The notes beneath the pieces were generated by a model that had not been told where the DNA came from, ran no database searches, and worked only from the letters and a program-made list of their open reading frames with translations. The position numbers and the translations under genes were made by a program. From positions 3,249,501 to 3,313,500 of the forward strand of contig NC_087252.1 in assembly GCF_037042905.1 (NCBI RefSeq): DNA of 64,000 nucleotides, given 5' to 3'. Of this stretch, positions 27,001 through 35,600 are shown in pieces. Each line of letters opens with the position of its first letter. The first letter of the stretch is position 1. Source of the DNA: Lytechinus pictus. Taxonomy: Eukaryota > Echinodermata > Echinoidea > Temnopleuroida > Toxopneustidae.

Positions 27001-27792
27001 GCAAGATAACATCATGTCATGAATATGCTATACATTGCCTTGATTACATATTATCATTGAATGAAAAAAAACTTATAAAAGCAAAGAGGTCTTGTGAAAA
27101 ATATGTTCTGTAAAAGAAATTAAGATACGTATTATATGGTAACTTTATCTCTTGCCTCCCAAATGCCTGTGAAAACATATTGACAACTCTCTCGGACTGG
27201 CATGTCAAGTCGCTTATATTTATATTTCATGCGTTCATGACAATTAATAGGCTAAAATATGCGTACAAATATACATCGCTAGAGTGAGCCTACAAATAAA
27301 CTGTAGAAGCAGTACAAATAGCTTTTTCTCTGAAAAGGTTTATTCTGTATTGAAGGGGGGGGGGGTGATGGATCGATTTTTTTAGGGGGTAGGGCAAATT
27401 GGACATTTCGAGTCTATTGGGGTGATATCGGGGCACTTTTTCTTAACTTTGGAGGGATAAAGGATCACACACTCCTTTTACTATCTCCGGCACAGTTTCA
27501 TGTGTGAAAACTAGTGTAAATTATCTTATATCTTGAAAAGTAAGAATTGTGAAAAAGAAGAAGAAATTGTGCAGATTGCTAAAAAGAAAATTAGCCCTTC
27601 TTCCTACAATGATATAGTTGAATTATTTAAGAACTGTCACATTTTACTGTTTGCGATAATTATACATTTACTCATGCGAGAGAGAGAGAAAAAAAATGTC
27701 ATGCAAAATCTATGCACCATAACAACTACAATGACCTACTTACCAACAGAGCAAGTTACGAATCCGATTATGAAAATATACAATTTCCACAT
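8..27792 (-). CDS. Gene A: two-Ig-domain transmembrane receptor (7 exons in window, 3' end outside)
   Basis: Single-pass surface receptor assembled by eye. Exons: 27744-27792 signal peptide, 26044-26328 V-like Ig, 3896-4267 C/I-like Ig, 3238-3297 and 2540-2620 two stalk exons, 1033-1131 transmembrane, 8-87 cytoplasmic. Each junction has GT-AG ends. Introns 1-6 are phase 1, as usual for exon-encoded Ig domains; the last donor is phase 0. The sum is 1026 nt, 342 codons without a stop; the terminal exon must lie left of the window. The order and phases match gene B downstream in the same orientation, so they are tandem paralogues. Intron 2 is 21.8 kb and filled with transposons. Ligand unknown; by architecture a recognition or adhesion receptor. 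Alternative: a decaying paralogue, since its tail exon has lost the tyrosine present in gene B. No transcript evidence is available. Confidence 0.75.
88..1032 (-). other. Gene A intron 6
   Basis: AT-rich intron. Parts align with gene B's corresponding intron. Around 529-548 it holds a second copy of about 20 bp covering the acceptor of the cytoplasmic exon (ttccctgcaatataaagaac). No other feature seen. Confidence 0.5.
1033..1131 (-). CDS. Gene A transmembrane exon
   Basis: Thirty-two whole codons: WKPVHTVIVVGCLSFVFLIT, then SVCGIIGYRKRI. A single hydrophobic span of about 23 residues with no charged residue, followed by the basic stop-transfer YRKR, so type I orientation. Acceptor cttgaag has a weak polypyrimidine tract; the donor gtaagt is strong. 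Phase 1-1. Divergent in sequence from gene B's transmembrane exon but at the same place in the gene. Confidence 0.75.
1369..1970. mobile_element. TTAA-flanked piggyBac-like MITE
   Basis: Termini AGGACAAGTCCACCC and (reverse complement of the right end) AGGTCAGGTCCACCC, each flanked by TTAA, the piggyBac target. About 0.6 kb, no transposase. Lies in gene A's intron between the transmembrane exon and stalk S2. The rest of that intron (1971-2380) shows nothing else. Confidence 0.7.
2540..2620 (-). CDS. Gene A stalk exon S2
   Basis: Twenty-six whole codons (STAVGNSPVTRLLYSHSSTA then KCGQSE), acceptor tatttag and donor gtaaat, phase 1-1. Hydrophilic juxtamembrane stalk with one Cys that could dimerise the receptor. 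Homologous intron sequence around both stalk exons (roughly 2380-2690 and 3053-3400) shows a local segmental duplication, now separated by a SINE. Confidence 0.6.
2786..2966 (+). mobile_element. tRNA-derived SINE with 15-bp target duplication
   Basis: The head resembles a tRNA: box A-like gtggcctagtagtcta and box B-like gagttcgatcccc. A-rich tail aaaaaagaaaag. Perfect 15-bp flanking repeat AATATTCATATTCAT at 2771-2785 and 2967-2981. Inserted between the duplicated stalk exons of gene A. Confidence 0.85.
3238..3297 (-). CDS. Gene A stalk exon S1
   Basis: Nineteen whole codons rich in Ser, Thr and Asn (VGNSPMTSLYYSHSNT). Acceptor atttag and donor gtaagg, phase 1-1. A tandem duplicate of S2 (2540-2620). 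S1 uses a donor 5' of the position aligned to the S2 donor because of a small deletion. S1 and S2 could be used together or alternatively, with the frame kept either way. Confidence 0.6.
3896..4267 (-). CDS. Gene A exon 3: C/I-type Ig domain
   Basis: 123 whole codons, acceptor tttactag, donor gtgagt, phase 1-1. Canonical pattern: TLVCKTNTS, then the strand C Trp in LEWEIP, then ELVCIVKNSS. Paralogous to gene B 55574-55918 (shared VAEG-N-TLVCKTN-SVK-PV-LE block). Several N-x-S/T sequons suggest glycosylation. This domain keeps the usual B-F cysteine pair, unlike the membrane-distal domain. Confidence 0.8.
4485..5290 (+). repeat. Three degenerate ~300-bp tandem repeats
   Basis: Units near 4490, 4790 and 5090 share the order: aatc(t/c)gatggg-like, acgtcataaaccacgcccac-like, then tcatgtttggtatcaaattaaa-like. 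The same family occurs in reverse orientation at about 21930-22340 and 24530-24940. The flanking stretch 5300-6000 shows no further feature. Confidence 0.65.
6454..7240. repeat. Minisatellite, ~50-bp unit, in LTR element
   Basis: Repeats of gagatagcgcctatacacg, ttggtgaatagcgcc and ttgagtgtgtgtggcg with a period near 50 bp, degenerating at both ends. It produces open frames on the minus strand that are repeat artefacts. Confidence 0.8.
7483..7911 (+). CDS. Unrecognised 142-codon ORF inside LTR element
   Basis: The only non-repetitive ORF of note in the internal region. It is hydrophilic, with no zinc knuckle, protease or polymerase motif that I can recognise. It could be a gag remnant or a chance frame. 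Confidence 0.25.
   Translation: MQDKSGISAAWRWGSLNVEEKYLLDMQILATRELNLSYDGKKQVIFLLVGYCIQEAEKNYYRAQNESWAMVVFRSCNRTSMGGDQDGSSGTWFDLCRGKGGAVELDISNEQLPTERTFDQVDLESRASVSRPVRLVNGGFTV
7999..8515. mobile_element. Hairpin (foldback) MITE, 10-bp target duplication
   Basis: Almost entirely one inverted repeat: arms of about 240 bp (cagggagctcccgcccgcgc at each end, inner sequence to the ttttgttacaattttt loop near 8255). Flanked by AGGTCGGAAT at 7989-7998 and 8516-8525. A 9-10-bp duplication points to a Mutator-type transposase. Would form a long RNA hairpin if transcribed. Confidence 0.8.
9660..13204. mobile_element. Foldback element built from ~176-bp repeats
   Basis: Outer ends are mutual reverse complements (tagacgggtcaatata). 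Possible TTAC duplication (9656-9659, 13205-13208). The left half consists of ~176-bp units (gacagtcagtggtctggtat, caagatggcttccaaaaatgg and similar); after about 11880 the same units run in reverse. Inserted in the left arm of the Mutator-like element. ORFs here are artefacts. Confidence 0.8.
13231..14112. mobile_element. TIR element with TGTAGGGGAAGG ends
   Basis: Ends TGTAGGGGAAGGCGGGGTAA and the reverse complement of ttaccccaccttcccctaca. Internal copies of ggggcaagttgagcca occur in both orientations. Nested in the left arm of the Mutator-like element, as shown by comparison with the uninterrupted right arm near 17590. Confidence 0.75.
14245..15177. mobile_element. TIR element with CAGTGTTGTA ends
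   Basis: CAGTGTTGTAGTGCCTTGA at the left and ttgagtacaacactg at the right, flanked by AAT. The right arm of the Mutator-like element (17430-17460) supplies an approximate empty site. Internal (ccttgaa)-rich repeats. Family uncertain. Confidence 0.65.
15643..16955. mobile_element. Non-autonomous hAT-like element
   Basis: Ends CAGTGGCGTAGCTACGGGG and ctacctacgccactg. Perfect 8-bp target duplication CAGTGCAT (15635-15642, 16956-16963), diagnostic of hAT. The interior has homopolymer G/C runs and about six copies of a gcgcttcgcgctcgca-like motif spaced roughly 100 bp. A related, more diverged sequence occurs at about 33010-33360. Confidence 0.85.
17660..19730. mobile_element. Ginger-like non-autonomous TIR element
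   Basis: Termini TGTAGCGGCGGAT and tgtaccgtcggat (right end reverse complemented), with a 4-bp duplication CCGG (17656-17659, 19731-19734). TGT...ACA ends and CCGG targets fit the Ginger superfamily as I recall it. Subterminal ccggcggat repeats. No integrase ORF; the AT-rich interior holds nothing I recognise. Inserted in the right arm of the Mutator-like element. Confidence 0.7.
19865..25072. repeat. 2.6-kb tandem segmental duplication
   Basis: Unit 1 is 19865-22475, unit 2 is 22476-25072. They are nearly identical except for a 14-bp indel (ggtatcacatcctt present only near 20054) and a base at the junction region. The unit starts 39 bp before the end of the LTR, so the duplication postdates that insertion. 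Each unit holds a 42-bp-repeat block, a MITE-like segment beginning cgccctttcacac, and a reverse-oriented member of the ~300-bp family. Confidence 0.9.
20545..21775. mobile_element. Small foldback element with ends made of 42-bp-type repeats (copy 1)
   Basis: Units of ttcgttaatccgaaaatgaa, ataaggttcgtaattccgaa run on the plus strand at 20545-20995. An inverted remnant (cgttttcggattaacgaacc) lies at 21722-21775. Spacer holds gcgaagcgcgagc. Duplicated at 23143-24370. Confidence 0.6.
25383..25686 (-). mobile_element. tRNA-derived SINE with (TTA)n tail
   Basis: On the minus strand: tggcccagtggattagtc resembles box A and gtgggttcgaaccac is a box B. A LINE-like 3' segment ending in gcgctttagaaatactc and a TTATTATT tail follow. 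Possible 6-bp duplication attttg at 25377 and 25687. Same orientation as gene A, within its intron 2. Confidence 0.8.
26044..26328 (-). CDS. Gene A exon 2: V-like Ig domain with shifted cysteine
   Basis: 94 whole codons between acceptor attcaag and donor gtaaaa, phase 1-1. Strand B cysteine is in LRC (residue 35 of the model). The DVSLADESEY segment matches the D-x-x-x-x-Y turn before strand F, but the residue at Y-x-C is Leu. A Cys appears 13 residues after the Tyr in EECITILTV, the strand G region. An extra CTPC pair (residues 64 and 67) lies in the middle and is absent from gene B. N-glycosylation sequon NLT follows the first Cys. Confidence 0.75.
26400..27740 (-). other. Gene A intron 1, no further gene
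   Basis: AT-rich intron between the signal peptide and V-like exons; poly-G tract near 27355. Nothing else recognised. Confidence 0.5.
27744..27792 (-). CDS. Gene A exon 1: signal peptide
   Basis: ATG at 27792 encodes MWKLYIFIIGFVTCSV followed by a split codon and the donor gtaagt. A short n-region (MWK), a hydrophobic core and small residues near the end fit a secretory signal peptide. The M-W-x-L-x-I-x-I start resembles gene B exon 1 (MWHLFIILITIGSVFSSN). Phase 1 joins to exon 2 as an Asp codon. Confidence 0.7.
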
Positions 27793-28599
27793 GATAACTA
27801 ATACAGATTTGTGTTCACTCTACGAGAATGTAAGTATTCTGTAACAGAACGCTAGAAAAATATTACGAGTGGCAATGTTTTAAGTTTGCACATTTTGCCC
27901 CTATACTTTTCAAAACACAAATGACAGTCTAACTGTTAAAATTCCATGATGTTGGCGCTCTTTGAATGGGACATGTATTAAAAATTGCGCCCATATAATT
28001 TTTTAACACGTAAAAGCTCGGCATAGAAAGGCTAGCCAAAACATGGCATACCTCTAAATGCAAAATGTTCTGGATATCAGTTTCTATATCGTTTTGCGTT
28101 GAGGGTCACAACAATTGTGAAAGAAAATGGACCACTGAAAAAAGGAGATGGGTATATTCCAATTAATTTGTCATTATTGTCCTTATTATTATTTGTCGGA
28201 TATATTATTTTTTGAGAAATTCAATTTTATCCAATTTTCATTGAGCATGATGAATATCCGACATATTCGACCTTTTTACCTGCCAATTCTACAGCAAAAT
28301 CAGAAAGTTATTTCTTTAAATGTCGGATTTTTTTTGTATAGCTTTCTCACGTTTTTCTCCTAAGAGAACCTTGAACAGTTCGTAATATCTTATCAACAAA
28401 TGTCAGGGGAAGCCTCTTTAATCGAAGGGGACATTGATAGACGGTAAATAAGAAGACAGCGAATATATAACTGAATATTTAATCTGTTAATTTGCACCTA
28501 TAAGTATCATTGAATGAATACTATTGCATGGGGGGGGGCAATTTCTGGAGTCACTTACATGTAGTTGGCGCGCAAACCCTCTAAAAAGCCAGGTATATT

Positions 28600-29000
28600 G
28601 ACCTAATAGCGATATTTTAAATACTTCACAAATAAAGGCAGCGCGAAGCGCGAGCTGATCGTTTTTTTAGTCAGGCCTAAAGACGTTATCAGCAAATGTG
28701 TGTAATCATGATACATACCTGTCTCACTAAACAAACAATGTAAGCGCGGAGCGCGAGGTAAAATTTTTGTGTATATCGACTTCAAACAGCGACGTTTTTA
28801 GGACTAGTTTTCAGGAATCCATTAAGGGTGTACATTTCTCACTTATAAAATATAGCGAACGCGGAGCGCGAGCTGAAATTTCTTTATATTCGGACCTGAA
28901 GAGGGGCATTATAAGGCTTTTTTGTAGGAATTCATTAGGAACATACGTATTTCCATAATCAAGTGATGCGAGCTCGAAGAGCAAGCTAAACATTTTTTAT
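28600..29000. repeat. Tandem ~110-bp units with GCGCGAAGCGCGAGC-like motif
   Basis: Motif copies at about 28638, 28743, 28857 and a degenerate one at 28970, spaced roughly 107-114 bp. The reverse complement of the motif recurs in the hAT-like element at 15643-16955. Confidence 0.65.
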
Positions 29001-29034
29001 ATTGAGACCAGACAAAAAAACTACATTTTAGAAT

Positions 29035-30240
29035 GATGATGATGATGGGTTCTTGTATAGCACCGGTTTCCGCTTTTGCTGGGCGTTAATGGCGCTTGTT
29101 CGAAAAAGGTAATCTTTCATAAATGGCAATGTCTTCAAACATGCCTTAGAATCATAATTCAGTTCAAATACTGTCCTAGTAGTTCTACAATTTAGTTATT
29201 TTGCGATAATGTTGGAGTGCGGAACAGAAAGGTCTTAAGGTAAGACTCAAAAGTTGATTCGGTCTCTGCTCTTATGATAAATTGGGGCAGGCTATTCCAC
29301 AGCTTTTGTCCAGAGATGTAGAAGGCTCGGTCACCCCAGGTTGTGTGGCTGAGATATTCAGTCAGCAATGTTTGATCTGCTGATCTGAGACTGCATGGTG
29401 GTCTATGCTGAGATAAGAGCTCTGATATGTAGGGTAGAGATTTATTGTTAAGCGCTTTAAATACAAGAACCCCAAGTTTGTAGGCGATTATCTGGTTGAC
29501 GGGAAGCCAATATAGGTCACGCAGTATCGGAGTAATGTGGACTCTCTTTCTTTGAAGGGACACAAGATGTGCTGCCATGTTCCGCAGACACTGAAGTCTT
29601 TGCAGTTGATGTTGAGTCAAACCAGTCAAAATCGATTTGAAAATGTCCAGTAGGGTTGTTACAAAGGCATGAGCAAGGAGTTCAGCAACTTTCTTAGCTA
29701 CATGCTTGCTGATCTTTCCAAAATTACGGATAGAGATGCAGACAGCCTTGGAAGTGCATGTGACATGCCGCTGCATTGTAAGTGAGGAATCAAACACCAC
29801 TCCAAGGTTTTGATACGAAGGCTTGATTAAAGAGCTGCGAATTCTTAGATGGTTTATTGCCACTTTGGCTCGCTGTTGACGATATCCCACAAGGAATTCC
29901 GTCTTGTCCTCATTAATCTCTAGATAGTTATTAGACAACCATTCCTGGAGGTCAGCTACACAAGATTGAATGCGCTGACGTCCTAAATTGACCTCAGTGT
30001 GAGATGAGGTGACAGTACAGTAAATCTGTGTATCACCTGCATATCAATGGTACTGGAGTCCATGGCTCTTGATGATGGGAAATATGGGCGAAGTGTACAT
30101 GCAGAACAACTGCTTGCCGATGACAGAGCCTTGAGGAACGCCATACTTCAGTGTTGATGAGTTGGATCTCGCACCGAACTCTTGTTCCTTGAAGTTAGCT
30201 GACGTCACTGAGGGTTGGTCTTTTATGGTCAGGGTTTGGA
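29035..30240 (-). pseudogene. CR1/L2-like non-LTR retrotransposon, reverse transcriptase 3' part
   Basis: A minus-strand frame from about 30240 to 29192 shows the end of a reverse transcriptase: YGVPQGSV, then MYTSPIF, then YAGDTQIY (degenerate YADD catalytic box, preceded by a stop), KTEFL, LGVVFDSSLTM, and the typical C-terminal LRDLYWLPV and GDRAFYISGQKLWNSLP. The 3' end carries a (CAT)n run (29037-29048). 5'-truncated and inactive: catalytic Asp replaced by Gly and an in-frame stop. Confidence 0.85.
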
Positions 30241-30349
30241 AGTTAAATGGTATTTTTTTTTTGAATTCTTAGATGACATTTGGGGAGTTTGTAAATAAGT
30301 GAAGATGGATGACTGAAAGGATAACAGGAAGTTAAACACATACTACATA

Positions 30350-32418
30350 ACAGTACGTCGGGACAACTTACAATAACAACCAGTGGTCTTGTGTGTCCAA
30401 AAATCCAAAATGACTTCCACAAATGGATTTTAAAATGCCTGTTGATAATTAAAATGGGTATAAATGTAGCTCATTTCATATCCACCTGGGAGATATGAAT
30501 TGGTGTCTAGACCATGGTTTCAATTGTCAAATAATAAATTGGGACAAGTTACAAGGACAGTCAGTGGTCCTGTATGTTAAAAAATCCACATGACTTCCAA
30601 AAATGGAGTCTAATGTTGCTGTTGCTACTTTTAAAACTACCGACATACTTTGTTTGATACCCAGGAATACGATTGTTGTGTCTATACTGGGTCAAATAAT
30701 ACATAGGGATACGTTGCAAGGACAGTCGGTGGTCAAGTATGTCAAAAAAAAAAATCAATGGTGGCTTTAAAAAAATGAGTATAAAATATCCGCTGTAATT
30801 TAGAGATAGACATAGTTCATGTAGTATCCGTAAAGGGCATATGGTTTTAATGTTTAAACCATCATGAATTTAAAAGTTAGAAAAATTAGTTACAAGGACA
30901 GTCAGTGGACCAGTATGTCGAAAAAAATCAAAGATGGCTTCCAAAAAACAGAGTCTTAAATGCCTGTTGTTACTTAAAATTTGACCTAATTCATTACAAA
31001 TTCACCGAGGAGATATCATTTCTGTATCCACGATATCGTTTGATGGTTAAAATAATAAGTTATGACTAGTTACAATGATATGCAGTTGTCCATTTAACCC
31101 CAAAATCAAAATGGCATGTTAAACGACTCCTATCACCCAATAATGGTCAGAGATCATACAATATTAATCTGTGAGAAATAATTTTGGTGTCTGCAATGTG
31201 GTTTGAAGGGTCAAAATAATACATTCGGACAAATAACAAGGATGGTTAGTTTTCAATTTCCCCCCGCCCCCCCCCCCCAAAAAAAAAAAAGCCAAGGTCG
31301 ATTCCAAAATTTCATAAAAATGGGTGCTGTCACCAACTCATGAAACAATAAAACTTATCCCCATGCATTTAAGTGTAGGCACCAATGTTATTTCTCACAG
31401 GTGGATATTGTATAAACTATGTCCACTTTTAAGTAACAACAGTCATTTTAGAACCCATTTCTCGGAAGCCAACTTGGATTTTAAGGCGAAGTGGATTTCT
31501 GCTTATAATTGCAACCAGTCTCAAATATCTTTTTGACCCTTGAATTCCTGGTGTAGACACCAAATTGTTTTCCTCAAGGTGTTCTTTTTTAATGTTCTAA
31601 ATCCAGTTTTACAGCAGTCATTTAAGACCCAACTTTTTAAAAGCCATCTTGGATTTAAAAAAAATATACTGACACCTGACTGTCCTTTCAACACACAAAA
31701 AAAATAATCCTTGATCTTGAACAAACTGTAATGTCGGATTCTTTAAGTAGCAACATCAATTTTAGACTCCATTTTTAAAAGCCATCTTGGGTTGTTTTAG
31801 CATAGGCCTACTGGACCACTGAGTGTCCTTGTACCTTGTCAAAATATATTTGACCCTTGGTCTAGACACCAAATTCATATCTCCCGCAGGAGGATGTGAA
31901 ATGAACAATGTCCATTTAAAGTATCAACAGCCATTTTAAACTCCACTGATTTTTTAAAATCCATCTTGGGGTTTTGGCCACACCAGACGACTGGCTGCCT
32001 TGTAACTTGTAATATTGTATTACACCACCGTTTAAACCATTGAATAAAAGCCAAAGTAAAGCGACTTTAGGAAGTAATAGATGAATTGTGGATTTTTAGC
32101 CTACGGCAGCCATTTTGGGCGCGATCTTGGATTTCCCAGGTACCCTGGGGTGCTTTACTCTAGCCACTATAATTTTTTTTGCCCCCTAAACCATGGAATA
32201 TGAACTGAGAATGGTTTCTAGGGTAGATAATGAGAGAGTAATATCAATTTTCAGTGAATGGCGGCCATCTTGGACGCCATCTTGAAAATAAACTATTTCC
32301 CCGAACGCGGATTTTGGTAGATTTTTAGTATGTTATTCTGAAGTTCAAATTGTACAAAATCCATTGCAATTTGTTCCGAGTAAGGGTATTTTTGGTCGTA
32401 TATTGATCCGTCTATACA
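30350..32418. mobile_element. Second copy of the ~176-bp-repeat foldback element
   Basis: Forward units (cagtggtct...aaaaatccaaaatg) to about 31270, then reverse units ending in the conserved terminus atattgatccgtctata at 32400-32416. Related to 9660-13204 but diverged. The left terminus seems truncated. Confidence 0.75.
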
Positions 32419-32634
32419 GACCAAGTAGGTCTTTGCGCTCATCCACTTCTGGCTACCTCCTTATTCGAACAGTTTCAAAAACTGGGGGGGGGGGGGGCCT
32501 TTGTTTTTTAAGTATGCGTGCCCTACTTTGTGGAATCCCTGAAACGTAATATTCATCTTAAAGTTCAAGTATGACTTCCAGCCCCCCCCCCCCATTTTTC
32601 GGGGAAGGGGAAGGGGGGGGGGGGATTCCGCATA

Positions 32635-35600
32635 CATTCGTAATTCCGAAGGTTCGTTTATCCGAAAACGAAATAAGGTTCGTAATTCCGAAGGTTCGTT
32701 AGTCCGAAAACGAAATGAGGTTTAATAATTCCGAAGGTTCGTCAGTCCGAAAACGAAATGAGGTTCGTAATTCCGAAAGATCGTCAATCCGAAAACGAAA
32801 TGAGGTTCGTAATTCCGAAGATTCGTTATTCCAAAAACGATATAAGGTTCGTTAATCCGAAAATTAAATGAGGTTCGTATTTCCGAAAATGAAATTAATT
32901 CATTTTGGTAACAAAAACGGTGTTTTCATTACAATATAACACGATATTATGCAATAATAGTAATAACGATCGATGATACATGTGTGTGTTGTGGCCGAAG
33001 CATGTATTGCATTAAAAATAAGTGCCCGGATCAGGTCAGAGCTTATATTTCAAATTTCTGTTCGCGCTTCTTGCTCGCAGTTATTATCTAGTTACACAGG
33101 CATCTCGTTTTGAAGATCACAAACATATTGCCCATCATATTAAATGAAGAAATATAGCTCGTGCTTCGAGCTCGCATTGTTTAAAAAGGGCTTATAATGT
33201 AGTATATATTTACTTTATTTTATAAGAATAAAGCTAATTATTGAATGTTAGGACTACCCTTTCAAAGAAACAAACAACAATCAACTTTGAGCTGCCGATC
33301 GGGGAAAATATGGGTGAAAACAATTTCGCCCCCCCCCCACCTATTGGGGGTACTTGTACCTAAAAAAAAAAAAAAAACAACAGGGAAATGCTATTTTTCC
33401 AAAATGGGAAATTCCCTTTTTTCCAAAAAAAAAATGTGACGTGTTTCGAAATAAAATACTCTTTTTAAAGTATACATTTTACATTAGTTTTCAGGCTGGA
33501 ATATTACAAATTTTCAGTTCGCGCTTCGCACTCTCAATTATTCGATTGGTGAAATATGTATCCCAAAGAGGTCACTACATGCTTTTTTTAACAGGTTCCT
33601 TTTTTGGTCAGTATATTTAAGCTCGTTTTGCGCTCTTGTTAATTCTTTAGTTAGATCCACATCTTTTTAATGACAGCAGAAACCTGCTCGGATTTTTTAA
33701 AATTTATTTCCATTTCTTATTGAAATGCCCTACAGTTTTAGCTTGTGATTCAACACCTCGCAATAATGCCATTGTAAGAATAATTGACCCCCAAAACGAT
33801 TTTTACAACTTCAGCTTTGAATTTTTTTCCAAGCCGCTCGCTCATTATACTCTCTCGCGAAAAATAAAGCCTAAATATACATTTTCCCATAATCGGAAGT
33901 CACTTTATAAAGGCTTTTTTTAACTTAATTACTATAAAACACACAATGACTTCACGCAGATGATAATATCAAGGTGAAAATATCACCAAAGTGCCCATTT
34001 TGACGTATAAGTTTAATTTCTGGCCTTGCCCCCAAACGAATATTCGTTCGGCCGCCCTTGCTTTCCCATCCTCATAATAATTGAACGGCAACAGTGTCCC
34101 CCCCCCCCCCCACACTTGCCTCTACCTCTGCTTTCCCAGTTTTCATTTTTCGGATTAACGAACCTTATTTTGTTTTCCGATTAACGAACCTTCGGAACAA
34201 CAAACCTTATTTCGTTTTCGGATGAACGAACCTTTGGAACAACGAACCTTATTTCGTATTCGGATTAACGAACCTTCGGAACAACGAACCTTATTTCGTT
34301 TTCGGATGAACCAACCTTCTGAACAACGAACCTTATTTCGTTTTCGGATTAACGAACCTTCCGAACAACGATCCTTATTTCGTTTTCGGATGAACCAACC
34401 TTCTGAACAACGAACCTTATTTCGTTTTCGGATTAACGAACCTTCCAAACAACGATCCTTATTTCGTTTTCTGATTAACGAACCTTTGGAACAACGAACC
34501 TTATTTCGTTTTGGGATTATCGAACCTTCGAAACAAGGAACCTTATTTCGTATTCGGATTAACGAACCTTCGGAACAACGAACCTTATTTCGTTTTCGGA
34601 TGAACCAACCTTCTGAACAACGAACCTTATTTCGTTTTCGGATTAACGAACCTTCCGAACAACGATCCTTATTTCGTTTTCGGATTAACGAACCTTTAGA
34701 ACAACGAACCTTATTTCGTTTTGGGATTATCGAACCTTCGACACAAGGAACCTTATTTTGTTTTCGGATTAACGAACCTTCGGAAAAACGAACCTTATTT
34801 CGTTTTCGGATAAATGAACCTTCGGAACAACAAACCTTATTTCGTTTTCGGATTAACGAACCTTCGGAACAACAACCTTATTTCGTTTTCGGATAAACGA
34901 ACCTGCGGAACAACAAACCTTATTTCGTTTTCGGATGAACAGACCTTCGGAACAACGAACCTTATTTCGTTTTCGGATTAACGAACCTTGGAACAACGAA
35001 CTTTATTTCTTTTTTGGATGAACGAACGTTCAGAACAACGAACCTTATTTCGTTTTCGGATTAATGAACCTTCGGAACAACGAACCTTATTTCGTTTTCG
35101 GATTAACGAACCTTCGGAACAACGAACTTTATTTTGTTTTTGGATGAACGAACCTTCGGAACAACAAACCTTATTTCGTTTTTGGATTAACGAACCTTCG
35201 GAACAACAAACCTTATTTTGTTTTCGGATTAACGAACCTTCGGAACAACAAACCTTATTTCGTTTTCGGATTAACAAAACTTTGGAACAAGGAACCTTAT
35301 TTTGTTTTCGGATGAACGAACCTTCGAAACAACGAACCTTATTTCGTTTTCGGATTAACGAACCTTCGGAACAAAGAACCTTATTTCCTTTTTTGGATGA
35401 ACGAACCTTCGGAACAACGAACCTTATTTCGTTTTCGGATTAACGAACCTTCGGAACAACGAACCTTATTTCGTTTTCGGATTAACGAACCTTCGGAACA
35501 ACAACCTTATTTCGTTTTCGGATAAACGAACCTTCGGAACAACAAACCTTATTTCGTTTTCGGATGAACAGACCTTCGGAACAACGAACCTTATTTCGTT

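Noticed and set aside
34222-34896. Long plus-strand ORF of 14-residue repeats
   Set aside because: It is a consequence of a 42-bp repeat length; the opposite strand is just as open, frames shift at indels, and no start or splice context is conserved.
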